Origin: Scatophagus argus
Taxonomy: Eukaryota; Chordata; Actinopteri; Scatophagidae
NCBI RefSeq assembly: GCF_020382885.2
Contig: NC_058508.1
Location: forward strand, 10,205,917-10,269,916
Direction of reading: 5' to 3'
DNA length: 64,000 bases
The translations under genes and the position numbers were made by a program. This document shows, piece after piece, positions 42,649 through 53,591 of the stretch (positions are counted from its first letter, which is position 1; every line of letters begins with the position of its first letter). Below the pieces are notes generated by a model that made no database searches, was not told the origin of the DNA, and was given only the letters and a program-made list of their open reading frames with translations.

Positions 42649-42999
42649 ATGCAAAATAAAAATCTGGTGAATTTTGAAAGTTAATTACCTAAGATAATAC
42701 ATTCTCTAATGATGCAAATTTCCACTGCAAAGTGAATAAAGGCTTCTGACTTTGAGATTCCACGATGAATGTAATGAACAAATCTTCTAAAATCAAAATA
42801 CATTGGCAAATTTTGATGAGAGGAGTGGCTTTGATGAAGCCACATTTGATAAAGCCACTCCTCCAGAACACAAGAAGACGCAGCAGGAGGACACATAGAA
42901 GAGTTTGGTCTCAAAAGCTGGTTTCCGGTTTCTGGTTTCTGTTTGTAGTCCATTTACAATAGTATTTGCAAATCATGTTTGAGCTGGCTGTGTTTGCAT
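42649..42999. promoter_or_regulatory. Octamer cluster 3' of mu, candidate enhancer
   Basis: Within 350 bp: ATGCAAAA 42,649-42,656, perfect ATGCAAAT 42,712-42,719, ATTTGCAAAT 42,964-42,973 and GTTTGCAT 42,992-42,999. In fish the main IgH enhancer lies 3' of the mu exons and depends on octamers, so place and motif fit. The region also holds a 13-bp inverted repeat (42,820-42,832 with 42,851-42,863). Function is inferred only. Confidence 0.4.
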
Positions 43000-45085
43000 G
43001 CATTGACAGAGTCATGTCATGACATGACAGAGTCAGAGACATCATCTCTCGATTCCAACTCCACTCTCACATCTCAAGTTGCTAATCAAACTGTAAGCAA
43101 TGACCACCTCGTGGAAGAAGTAGTCTTGACCCAGATATCTTTATTCTGGATATTTGCTAGCCACAACAGAAGCCCTGAAACATTTGCTGCTTCTTCTAGA
43201 GGCTAAATCGTCATCAAATGATAGCCAGTGGGTACCAAGATTGAGCTGTTGGTAGTACTCACAGAGGTCAAGCTAGAATTTCAGTACTGGAGTTGTATTT
43301 TAGCTGCATTTTTGTTCCTTCTGCATTTATATAGAATTTTAATAAAAGAAAAAGAAAAGGAAGAAAACAACTCAACATATTTTACACTATTTATACACTA
43401 ACTTTAAAACCACAGCAGAAATGTCATCAAGTTTGTTATTTTGAAGTAGAGCTTTTAGTATCTGGACACAGTATTTAATGAAAAAAGATTTATTTACTTG
43501 TTACTTGCCAAATTTAGACAGCCACAGCTGGTTAGCTCAGTGCATCAGATAAATATGGAAACATTTAAGTATCAGATCAGACTTGACTGACTAAGATTTC
43601 AACATGAATGTAATGAATAAATAAAAATAATATCACTGGACTCATTCCTCCATTCAGATTATACAGATTCAGATATACAAAATGTATTGAACAAGGCTGT
43701 CGTGATTTGCTTAATTGATTAGAATAAAATATTTATTTAATTTATATTTATTCTTCCAGGATATGCTCAATACCATAGTATACCATGTCACAATGCTCAT
43801 GCTCTTGTTACCCAGATTGTCCACAAGAGTGAGACAAAGCTCCACATTTGACAGTGGTGATTTGCTCCCTCTTCTGAGAAACACCAGTTGAGCAGGAATT
43901 TGAAGATGCTGACAGGTCTGAACTGGATTCAGTAAATGGTATGATACAGAGGTACATTCACATGAAAACAGAACTTCACCTTTCTATGCATACACACACA
44001 TACACATACACAGAGTCACTGTAAATGTGTGCAGACTGTTTTCAAGTTAGAGCTGCCTGTCTGTGTCTGTATTTGTATACCTTGTGGGTTTTAAGGAACC
44101 CACATCTGGGAGGGATGACACATAGCACATCCAGGCTTACTATTGGATACCTCTGGAGGGATCTGGCACTGTGTTTGCCCTGATTGGCTGTGGAGCGCAT
44201 GGCAGCCAGCCCAAATCTGTGACGCTGTTGCTGGGATGGAGCTGCAGCATGCTCCTGCCAGTCTTAAGTGCCAAGGGACCGGTAACAGGGAAGCAGGGCA
44301 CCATGCCCAGCAGGCTGCTTGAGAGCGTCTCACTGTCTAACACCTCCATACACTCCCGTATTCTTATGCTGAGCTCCGCCCTTCTTCTGGGTCTTTGCTT
44401 AACCCTTTGAGTGTGTTAAAACAGGGATAAGTAGCAACCCAACATCCTCACACATGTAAGATGACTATACTCCCTTTGCAACTACTGCTGGGGCACCACT
44501 GAGCAAACTACTCAACCACAAACTGCCCAGCGGCCAGCTGCAGAAGTTTGTCGTTGCACTCAGCAGCTCCAAATTTTAGAAATGTTGCACTGAATGTGCT
44601 GAAAAATCCATACATGCTCAGTCAGTTTTACCTGAGAAAGAAAGATTTATCATTATTTAAAGGAGATTAATCTTATGTTAGAGCTATCAACAAAGAAGCT
44701 GTCTGTTGAGCATTCAGATCTTTCTATAACATTTCCTTTTAGACCAAATAAGTTTTGCTTTTACAAAAAAGAAAGGAAAAAAAATCAAAATAGAGGGCAG
44801 TAAATAGATGGTCATGGTCATTCTAATGATCATTAAAGTGTTACCTCTTTTTTCACTGTCATGATCAGCATCATCTTCATTGCATGCACACACACAAGCT
44901 CATACATAGCTACTGGATGCCTTAAAGTTCCTTTAATGTGGGGATCAATAAAGTATCTATCTATCTATTTATCTATAAATTCAAGAGTTGTTTTTTTTTA
45001 ATATTTTGAAAAACATGATCTGACCTACTCTAAAGACATATGTACAAACACTTGCTGAAATACACTTAAATTAGTTTACAAAATT
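43000..45085. other. Intergenic, no gene recognised
   Basis: Non-coding with short unrelated open frames. At 44,945-44,985 GGGGATCAATAAAGTATCTA plus (ATCT)n looks like a LINE 3' tail. About 44,090-44,410 is less AT-rich and may be an old repeat; I cannot name it. Confidence 0.45.
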
Positions 45086-45099
45086 AAAATAAAGAGGCA

Positions 45100-45457
45100 G
45101 GGCGGTGCAGTGGTGTAGTGGTTAGCACTGTCGCCTCATAGCAAGAGGGTTCCAGGTTCGAATCCCGGTCTGGGCCCTTCTATGTGGAGTTTGTGGAGTT
45201 TGTTCTCCCTGTGCCTGCGTGGGTTTTCTCCGGGTACTCCAGCTTCCTCCCACAATACCAAAAACATGCACATTAGGTTAATTGGCTACTCTAAATTCCC
45301 CCTAGGTGAGAGTGTGTGGTTGTCTGTCTTTGTGTGTTGGCCCTGCGATTGACTGGCGACCAGTCCAGGGTGAACCCTGCCTCTCGCCCAGTCAGCTGAG
45401 ATAGCTGAGATAGCTCCCCCGCGACCCTGACGGATAAGCGGTATAGAAAATGGATGG
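45100..45457 (+). mobile_element. tRNA-like SINE, full copy
   Basis: Head GGCGGTGCAGTGGTGTAGTG and GTTAGCACTGTCGCC, then the B-box-like GGTTCGAATCCCGG; tail ends GGTATAGAAAATGGATGG. A 14-bp target duplication AAAATAAAGAGGCA lies at 45,086-45,099 and 45,458-45,471. Reference copy for the fragments elsewhere in this window. Confidence 0.87.
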
Positions 45458-45769
45458 AAAATAAAGAGGCATTCAATAGCAGAAACCTCATCACCCCACC
45501 TCCGGCTGAAGCATCTTGATGCATCTTTGTCCTTTTTTCTGTTACAATTGCTTCAAAAGAACAGATGAAGTGATGTAGGCTTTAATCAAGACACGTCAAG
45601 TTTTAAAGCACCATAGTTACAAGAAACAACCAAAATAATCACAATACGCCATTATGAGAATAATTAGTGAGATACACAATGACACTGATGTTCTTTTTAT
45701 GCTGAAGACTGATGATTTTATAGAGTGGGATGTCAATGCTTATTCATCTATTGGCTGTTGCTGCTTACC

Positions 45770-46020
45770 CTTAACAGGGTCACAGGGGGCCTGGAGCCTA
45801 TCTCAGTTGACCCTGGGGGAGAAAAGGGGGACACCCTGGAAAAGGATTGCCATCTCACAGGGGGGGACGTAGAGACAAACACCTATTTACACTCACATTC
45901 AGCTATTTTCAGTCACCAGTTAACCTAACCTATATGTCTTTGCACTGTGGGGTGAAGCCAGATGGGCATCCAGGCAGACATGAAGAGAACATGCAAACTC
46001 TCTACAAAAACACCTTCTAG
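45770..46020 (-). mobile_element. Old, diverged SINE copy
   Basis: Reverse-oriented pieces of the same family (GGGCCTGGAGCCTATCTCAG, then AGAACATGCAAACTCT), heavily diverged. Confidence 0.5.
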
Positions 46021-46227
46021 CATATTCTAATATGTGTTTAAGTGACTTGCACTTTGTGGTAAGAGCATCACTTACATGGCAAAAGTGATTCAAAGCTTGA
46101 ACAAATGTCACACACACTATTTTCATCGTCTGTATATATAGGGCTATACAATGTATTGAAATACTTAAACCATGATCATGATTACAATCATAAATAAGGA
46201 CATATGTTTTGTGCTACTCCGCCACAC

Positions 46228-46235
46228 ATGCAAAT
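46228..46235 (+). promoter_or_regulatory. Isolated perfect octamer
   Basis: ATGCAAAT with no V leader or TATA box behind it. May be chance or part of a regulatory region. Confidence 0.25.
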
Positions 46236-46689
46236 AGACTTTTTCAGTCAGTAAACCACGACACAAAACTACGATGTGGTGTGTGTGTTTTATTTATCAA
46301 CACTTCCAGCAGATGGCAACATTCTCCTAATCATATTGACCCAGAACTTACTGTCACCAGTCGGTCTTTCTAACGTTTTACATGTTAACAGAAAAGCATA
46401 AATAAGAGCTATCAAAGGCCTGATTCCATTCAGCTGCTTTGGATTTAAGGGCTCTGGCATTATAGACTCTGATACACTGTTACACTGTCACAGCTTCCAG
46501 AGCTATCATTCTTTTTCTTAGAAATACTTTTATTTTTAGTCAAACTGTCTGCTGTGAAATAGACCAGTAAACTACTGTGAAGCTAGCTTTAAGTTGGATA
46601 TTCAACAGTAATATGACCCAGTGACCCCAAATGAATACCAAAAACTTAAACTACTACTACTAATATAATACATCTGAAACAGTGATGTA

Positions 46690-47447
46690 TGTCCAGGAAA
46701 CATCTCAGAGCATCACTCAGCAGCAGTCCAAATGAGAGGTGAACAGGGTGTTCTCTGTCTTTTCAATGTTGACTAACGGTAAAATAACATTTCATTATCG
46801 GTTTGTTTGATTTTTATATTTCTCACATTCACCTTCATTGAAATCACAAGGACATCGATGGAGACCTTCCTGTTGGTTTAGTAGGGACATGGGAACTTGA
46901 AGTTTATTCATTCAGGACTAAGAAGGACTATCTTTCTAAACTGTAATGTATGTAACTCCAATCTGTGTCTACCTATGCAACTAAAGAAAACAGAATGAGC
47001 TTCATTTAGTGAAAGGTATAACACTGAAACAAAAGCTTAATTCTAACATTTGTTAAAAGATTATCTCAAGGATAACCACTGTTATTACTGGAAGGGGGGG
47101 TTAACCAAACGTGTAATTGAACTTGTGAAAAAGAAAAAAACAACTGAGTTGTGATTTCATTTTAAAATATAATACATCTGAAACAGTTAACTCCATGCAG
47201 TTTATTATTCTTATGCTGACAGAATGATCATTATGTAAGGCAGATGATTAGAATGAATATTATGTTATACCTGGCATTGTTTTAAATTCCACTTTAATAG
47301 CAATACCAAAAATAACATAACATTATATACATTCTAATGTATGGTATATAAATAACATGTAACTGATATTTTAGGGTTAATTTTCTTTTTAAAACCCCAA
47401 AAGTATCCAGTGATCACACTTGTATTACCAAAATATGGTAGTAGTAG
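46690..47447. other. Start of block B: duplicate of 350-1,729 without the LTR
   Basis: Runs parallel to the start of the window and shows the uninterrupted site for the LTR at 1003-1593. No gene in it. Confidence 0.7.
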
Positions 47448-47755
47448 GTGTGTGCAGTCAGACTCTGACTGAATCTGAACCAGCGGTGAAGCGACCTGGA
47501 GAATCGCACAAACTGACCTGTACATATGCAGGAATATCAGATGGTAGTGCTGCTATCAGCTGGATCAGTCAAGTTAAAAGAAAAGGGCTGCAGTTGGTTG
47601 CCTTCATTTCTGCTCCGAGTGGAGACACTAAAGCTTATTCCACATCAGTCCAGAATCGCTTCACCATCTCCAGAGACAACAACGTGGACCAGGTGTATCT
47701 GCAGATGAACAGCCTGACGACTGAAGACTCTGCTGTGTATAATTGTGTTCAAAGC
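47448..47755 (+). CDS. IGHV: VH segment 17, copy of VH 1, no visible leader
   Basis: Open V exon nearly identical to VH 1 ([39 protein letters not shown]). RSS: CACAGTA 47756-47762, 23-bp spacer, CACAAACTA 47786-47794. No leader upstream here either, and here no LTR can be blamed for that, so loss of the leader predates the duplication. Confidence 0.75.
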
Positions 47756-48385
47756 CACAGTAACACAGGAGGCCACAGAGCTGTTCACAAACTACAAACT
47801 CATAACATTTGATGTGACCTTGACAAGGTGAAAAGGTCTTTAAAAGGTTGTGAAAAATATTTTAATTGAAAATACTTTTATTGTTCTTTATGTTTTTTAA
47901 GCAGTATCGTTTAGGAAGAGCAGTTGATCATATTTGTATCAAGTGATGGTCTGAATAAACAATGTCAGCAGCCATTCAGTAGGCTGGTGATGCATGAGTA
48001 TATTAAAAATAAATAGAAAATCAAGTTTTCCCCCAAACAAATGCATGAAAGTCTTTTATTATTATTATTACACATAGTAATACAATTTTGTATGATTTCA
48101 TTACACACATGCATGTCTTCAAATGTTCCAAAGACACATGAATTAAAACAAGGACAATAACAGCATCAGTTTATCATCACTCAGGAAAAAGCGAAAATGC
48201 TAAAAAGCACAGCTTTGATGATGAATTTACACTGTGGAGTCTGGAACAGTGAGGATCAAGAACCACAAAGTAAAACAACCAGTCTGATCTGGTTTGTACA
48301 TTTTTATGCAAAACTCAGATGTCTTCCACCTCTACTTATGTGACTGCAGACAGGAGGACAGAGAACAGTGGACACACAGTTTAAC

Positions 48386-48824
48386 ATGATGGACTATAGG
48401 ACAGCACTGTTGCTTTTAACTGTCTGCTGGGCAGGTGAGAATATTCACTTATGACAATAAGTATAAACTTATGTTGTCAACTTGGATCACATGAAGATCT
48501 GGTTTCTCTTGACAGGTGTTGATGGTCAGACTCTGACAGAATCTGAACCAGTGGTTAAAAGGCCTGGAGAATCTCACAGATTGACCTGTACAGCCTCTGG
48601 ATTCACATTCAGTGACTTCTATATGCACTGGATCAGACAGGCTCCTGGAAAAGGACTGGAGTGGGTTGCTTATATCAGTCAGCTTAGTGGTAGCGACAAA
48701 TACTACTCTCAGTCAGTCCAAGGCCGGTTTACTATCTCCAGAGACGACAGCAGACAGCAGGTGTATCTGCAGATGAACAGTCTGAAGACTGAAGATTCTG
48801 CTGTTTATTATTGTGCTGGAGACT
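48386..48824 (+). CDS. IGHV: VH segment 18, intact, hybrid of VH 2 and VH 6
   Basis: Octamer ATGCAAAA 48306-48313, leader exon 48386-48434, V exon 48516-48824. The upstream region, leader and intron (including the start of the V exon) follow VH 2; from CDR1 ([20 protein letters not shown]) to the 3' flank it follows VH 6, including the weak nonamer place ACTGAGTTT (48,855-48,863). Heptamer CACAGTG 48825-48831. Open and complete (DSAVYYCAG). The splice donor region lacks one base compared with VH 2 (GTGAGA) but is still a good donor. Confidence 0.88.
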
Positions 48825-49336
48825 CACAGTGACTGGAGTTGGTGGAGCAGCTTAACTGAGTTTTGTACTCACACCCTTTGTGAGCTCACTGCACCACAAC
48901 ACTAACAGAACATTTGAAGTGCTGGATCAACATGTTCGAGAAGCTCTGAAGCCTTTCAGGACTTTGAAATCAAACTTCCCACTGAATGATGACAAATTAA
49001 CAATGAACCACATTTCATTAATACAATATGTGTCAGTGTGTCTGCACTTATGAGAAGACAACATTACTGTAGTTACAACATTACTTTAACCAGAGTGAAA
49101 ACACTGTCTTAAAATGCTCTGTGTCCAGCAAGATACAATGTTCTCACACCAAGATTTAAAATATTTAAAATGTATTTATTTATTTTACAAATTAAAACCT
49201 AGCAGAATGGCAATTAATTTTGCTAAGTTAATCATCCTGATAGTGACATTTAGGTCCATACAGGGTATTTTATAGAAATATGCTCTTTAAATACAAGCAC
49301 ATTTCTGTGCTTTTATGTTGATTTGTGTTTCAATAG

Positions 49337-49652
49337 GTGTGAACAGTATTGATCTCATCCAGCCAGACTCAATGGTTGTGCAGCCTGGACAGTCTTTGAC
49401 CATCACCTGTCGACCGTCTGGTTATTCTGTGACTGATAGCAGCTATGCAACAGGTTGGATCAGACACTGTGAAGGAAAACCAATGGACTGGATTTCTCAT
49501 CAGTGGGGTGGAAGTGGTGGCAGCCTTTTTCAAAATGATGCCCTGAAGAACAAGTTCAGCTACAGCAGAGACACTTCTGCTGGAACAGTGACTCTAACAG
49601 GACAGAATCTGCAGCCTGAGGACACAGCTGTTTATTACTGTGTACGTCGACC
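49337..49652 (+). CDS. IGHV: VH segment 19, copy of VH 7
   Basis: NSIDLIQPDSMVVQPGQ family with the same extra FR2 Cys (GWIRHCEGKPMDW); EDTAVYYC. Acceptor TTTCAATAG. RSS better than in VH 7: CACAGTG 49653-49659, 23-bp spacer, ACAAATACC 49683-49691. No separate leader exon identified. Keeping the extra Cys and the open frame in both copies argues against recent random decay. Confidence 0.75.
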
Positions 49653-50271
49653 CACAGTGACACAAACCACCAACAGACCTGCACAAATACCCAGAGACCA
49701 TGTGACTCAACCACACACACAAGAGGTTTAATGAATTAGTTTAATCTATTTCATTTCAATTCATTCAAGTAATACACAACAAGTACTGCAATCCATAGTG
49801 TGCCATCAAAAAAGATTAAGAAACTATGATTTATCTTTTGCATGAAATTATTCCCTTTACTTTCAGTGTGTTCCTTCTTTGTCTTACATCAGTGTTTGTT
49901 GGTTTAATGTTGGTCATGAATACCTGCCAAGGAAAAAACTCAAACGGGCTGCAGCTTCGTTTGTTTTTCTCATGAGTATAAACTGCTATAAATTCACATC
50001 TTCTCTCCTTCAGACTCAATCATTTAGATATTGGATTTTAAAAATAATTAGGAAAATGAATGATTTGCTCTCACCATAACTGAGTCTTTTCAAAGCTATT
50101 TTTATTTGAGAATGTGAAACAGTTTCATAGTTTTACATTGAACTCAGCTTTTACCTTTAGTCATGGTAGGAATTAGATCATTCCTGTTAGTATTTTCTCC
50201 AATCTTTATTTATCTCACTGCAAGCTGAAGCAGAGAGACCAAACCAGCATCCAGACATCCAAAACATTTTC

Positions 50272-50709
50272 ATGATGACTTTAGCTACATGTATAATGTT
50301 TCTGATGCTGTCACTGATTTCTGGTGAATACACACTTCTGGACTCTTTACTTTCTGTGTCAAGGTTTCTGTTCTGCTCTGTTCTGATCAAACTGCCTTTC
50401 TTCCCAGGTGTGTGCAGTCAGACTCTGACTGAATCTGAACCAGCGATGAAGCGACCTGGAGAATCTCACAAACTGACGTGTACATATGCAGGAATATCAG
50501 ATGACAATGCTGAAATCAGCTGGATCAGACAAGCTGAAGGAAAAGGGCTGCAGTGGGTTGCCTTCATTGGAGTGGAGGCAATAAACTTTATTCCATATCA
50601 GTCCAGAATCGCTTTACCATCTCCAGAGACAACAGCAGACAGCAGGTGTATCTGCAGATGAACAGTCTGAAGACTGAAGATTCTGCTGTTTATTATTGTG
50701 CTGGAGACT
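50272..50709 (+). pseudogene. IGHV: VH segment 20, hybrid of VH 8 and VH 10 types, frameshift
   Basis: Leader exon 50272-50323 ([18 protein letters not shown], donor GTGAAT); V exon from 50408 follows VH 8 ([31 protein letters not shown]). A deletion of about 11 bases in CDR2 (FIGVEAINF against [11 protein letters not shown]) shifts the frame to a stop. From about 50,630 the sequence switches to the main family ([17 protein letters not shown] in another frame) with its RSS: CACAGTG 50710-50716, 23-bp spacer, ACAAAATCC 50740-50748. A hybrid at a deletion point. Confidence 0.85.
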
Positions 50710-50749
50710 CACAGTGACTGGAGTTGGTTGAGCAGCTGTACAAAATCCT

Positions 50750-51899
50750 ACAGGACTGATCTCTCAGGTTGTTTTTTTTTTTGTTGTTTTTTTACATGGC
50801 ATTGATCTTATATATTTATATTTTGTACATGATTTTTTAAAATCATGTAATTTATAAATTTTTTAACCTTTATCTTACAGGATGTAGAAAGGGCCACAGA
50901 CAGCATAACAATGAAGCTGTTGAAAATAAACTTATCCTAAACAAGACTACAAATTAAAACAATACAAAGTCTGTCAGTTTTGTGAAATCAAAAGTGATTC
51001 ATGACTCTGAAAAACAATGTTTTACTTTCTTGTATAAAACCACTAGAGGGCAGTCAGTGTCAAGTTTCTGTCTCCTCTGTCACTAAAAGGAGACACTCAG
51101 TTTAATCCTCCTGCTGCTCGTGTACACTGGATGTTGGAGCTGAAACTTTTCTACCTTCAACAAAAGTCATTTATTAACTTGACTCAGCACATTTTGAACA
51201 CTACAAGGTGTTTACCATCAGCAGTAAGAAGGAGGGCGGGAATAATCCTGTGCCTTCTTGTGTTGCAAATTCTTTTTTCCACACTTTATTTATTTTTATT
51301 TATTTACTTGGAGCAAAGAGAAAAAAAAATCATACAAACTCTGATCCACAAAGCATGATGTTTGATTGCTTGAAGACTGTTTGTATTTCTGATTAAACCA
51401 CACATAAAGATAAAATATGACAATCATTAAAAAAGCAACTTATGACGATTAAGACAAATCTTAAAGATTAAGTTTTCACATTTTGTCATAAAAGGTTCAA
51501 TTCCAGCTGCTGTTTTTCTTAAGTTTTTCTGTCCGCCTTCAAACATGTGCAAACACTGAAACCTGCAGTCAGTCTTATCTTTGTGCCCAATCACTCACAG
51601 ATTTACATCATAAGACTGAACTACAATGATAATCAATAGTATCATTATATGAAAATTTACACAATGTTTTAATATCAAATTATCAGTTCAACTCACTTAA
51701 GCATTAATAGTTTACAGTAAAAGCAAAGATAACAGTTGTAGGGACATTCTCAAAATGTTCCAACTGAGTGTGCAATGAAGATAAAATATCACATGTAAAT
51801 CAGAGGTGATTTCCAGGCATGTTTTCACTCTGCAGATATAATAACAGTCAACACACTCTTCTATTGGCTCCAGTCACACCAACACTGATGTTTGATTGC
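50750..51899. other. Intergenic, no gene seen
   Basis: Matches 15,326-16,300 and then 21,170-21,320 of block A. The part from about 50,985 also matches 62,620-63,550 in block C. No RSS or exon. Confidence 0.55.
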
Positions 51900-51939
51900 A
51901 TGCAAACTCAGTGAGCTTCCTTGTTCCTCAGCTATAAAA
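51900..51939 (+). promoter_or_regulatory. VH 21 promoter: octamer and TATA box
   Basis: ATGCAAAC 51900-51907 and TATAAAA 51933-51939. Confidence 0.75.
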
Positions 51940-51993
51940 ACTTCACATCAGGCTGTCAGTGGAGTTCACAGCACGTCAGTTTCAACATAAACC

Positions 51994-52423
51994 ATGTTTT
52001 CTGTAGCTCTGCTGCTGCTGTTGGCAGCTGGATGTGAGTCTCTGTGGATTTGTCAAAGTCAGCAGTTCTTCTTTTGCAGTATAACTTGATCATTTGTTCC
52101 AAAACATTTTCTCTTTTCAACAGGTGTGAAGTGTGTACAGTTGACACAGCCAGCCTCTGTGACTGTGCAGCCAGGTCAACGTCTGACCATCACCTGTCAG
52201 GTCTCTTATTCTCTGAGCAGCTACTACACAGCTTGGATCAGACAGCCTGCAGGGAAAGGACTGGAGTGGATTGGAAGCGATTGTGCTGGATGCAGCGCTT
52301 ATTTCAAAGATTATCTAAAGAACAAGTTCATTATGACCTTCGACTCCTCCAGCAACACAGTGACTCTAAAAGGACAGAATGTGCAGCCTGAAGACTCTGC
52401 TGTGTATTTCTGTGCCAGAGAGT
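51994..52423 (+). CDS. IGHV: VH segment 21, intact, KCEQL family with CxxC in CDR2
   Basis: Leader exon 51994-52033 (MFSVALLLLLAAG); V exon 52124-52423 after TTTTCAACAG. CVQLTQPASVTVQPGQ, Cys in [32 protein letters not shown]2 reads SDCAGCSAYFKD, two extra cysteines three apart that no relative here has. RSS: CACAGTG 52424-52430, 23-bp spacer, ACAAAAACT 52454-52462. Position equivalent to the broken VH 14 of block A. Nearest intact V to the second tau cassette. Confidence 0.92.
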
Positions 52424-52504
52424 CACAGTGAGAGACGACAAGAGGAGACTCATACAAAAACTAGTTCCTCTATTTACACCATTGGAAACATTCAGTTCAG
52501 TTTC

Positions 52505-52612
52505 AGTACCCGGAGAAAACCCACGCAGGCACAGGGAGAACATGCAAACTCCACATAGAAGAACCCAGACTGGGATTCGAACCTGGAACCCTCTTGCTAT
52601 GAGGGGACATGT
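52505..52612 (-). mobile_element. SINE fragment
   Basis: Piece of the family at 45,100, reverse orientation (GGGATTCGAACCTGGAACCC), also present at 23,270-23,370 in block A. Confidence 0.65.
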
Positions 52613-53092
52613 GTGCACATCTGTGATAAGTATGCATCTGATACTAAAATTTACAAAAATTTACATTTCTGCTCTGAGTAAGAGCACAAAAAATTAATTT
52701 GTAACTGTTTATGATATTTGTTTAATGTTTTGTTCAGGACTCATCACTTCTCTTGAAGTTTCAAAGCATCTTGTTTTTCTTAGAAATCTTTAAAAAGATA
52801 TTTAAAATATTTTCCATTAAAAATGCTATTTTTTGTTGTTGTTTTATAAACAATGATGCCGCTGTTTTATCCATTAGACTTTTTATTTGCTACTCATGAC
52901 AGATTATGACGAATGAAGATTAAATAACAATAATGAAACAATAAACACAAGCAAAAAATAATTATGATGCAAAATCCCCTTTTACTTATACACTTAAATA
53001 CTTTCTCTTTATCAGAATTGAAGTTTTGTTTTATTTTTACCAGCTGCTGACAGCACAGGTCCCCTGAGTGCTCAGTGCAGGAAACAGTGTTG

Positions 53093-53174
53093 GGTTTTTG
53101 TATTAGGGTTCATCATGGTGATGGTTGGTATCTGGGTATACTTGGCCACTGAGATACAGACCCATACAAAAACC
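53093..53174 (+). other. IGHD: D-tau 2 segment with two 12-bp-spacer RSSs
   Basis: GGTTTTTGT 53093-53101, 12-bp spacer, CATGGTG 53114-53120; D core 53121-53146, 26 nt (starts ATGGTTGGTATCTGG); CACTGAG 53147-53153, 12-bp spacer, ACAAAAACC 53166-53174. RSSs are identical to D-tau 1; the core is 12 nt longer. Confidence 0.88.
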
Positions 53175-53493
53175 TTAGATTAAAAATTTTACAATCTCCA
53201 ATCATGTGATGTTAAATAAAAGAACAGGATGAAATATCTCTCCCCAGAAGATGAGGTAACTACTGTGTTTATCATTTTAAAAATTAGTTGTTAAAAGCTG
53301 ATTAATTAGATGTTTAAAGCCACAGTTTGTGCACAAATGTAAATTTTATCTTCCAGAAAATCTTAACTTTTAGAAGTGATTAAGAATCAACATAAAACAT
53401 GTTCACGTGGTGTCACCAGGGGATAATACTGACCAGGATTTCTGTGTATGGAAAACATTTTATGTGATTTTAAGACATTTTTCTGTTGTGGCA

Positions 53494-53591
53494 GGTTTTT
53501 GTTCAAGCAGTGAGTGGAGATGCAACACTGTGATACTACTACAGCTACTTCGACTACTGGGGTAAAGGGACTGAAGTCACCGTATCTTCAG
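53494..53591 (+). other. IGHJ: J-tau 2 segment with 23-bp RSS
   Basis: GGTTTTTGT 53494-53502, 23-bp spacer, CACTGTG 53526-53532, J 53533-53591 (YYYSYFDYWGKGTEVTVSS), donor GTAAGT. Eleven nucleotides longer at its 5' end than J-tau 1. Confidence 0.95.

Noticed and set aside
42979-43206. 75-residue open frame 3' of mu, considered as a C-delta or membrane exon
   Set aside because: No Ig Cys-Trp-Cys pattern, no transmembrane stretch and no clear splice sites.
45115-45170. tRNA gene suggested by A-box and B-box-like motifs
   Set aside because: They belong to a SINE head with target duplications; no cloverleaf with a proper acceptor stem was evident.
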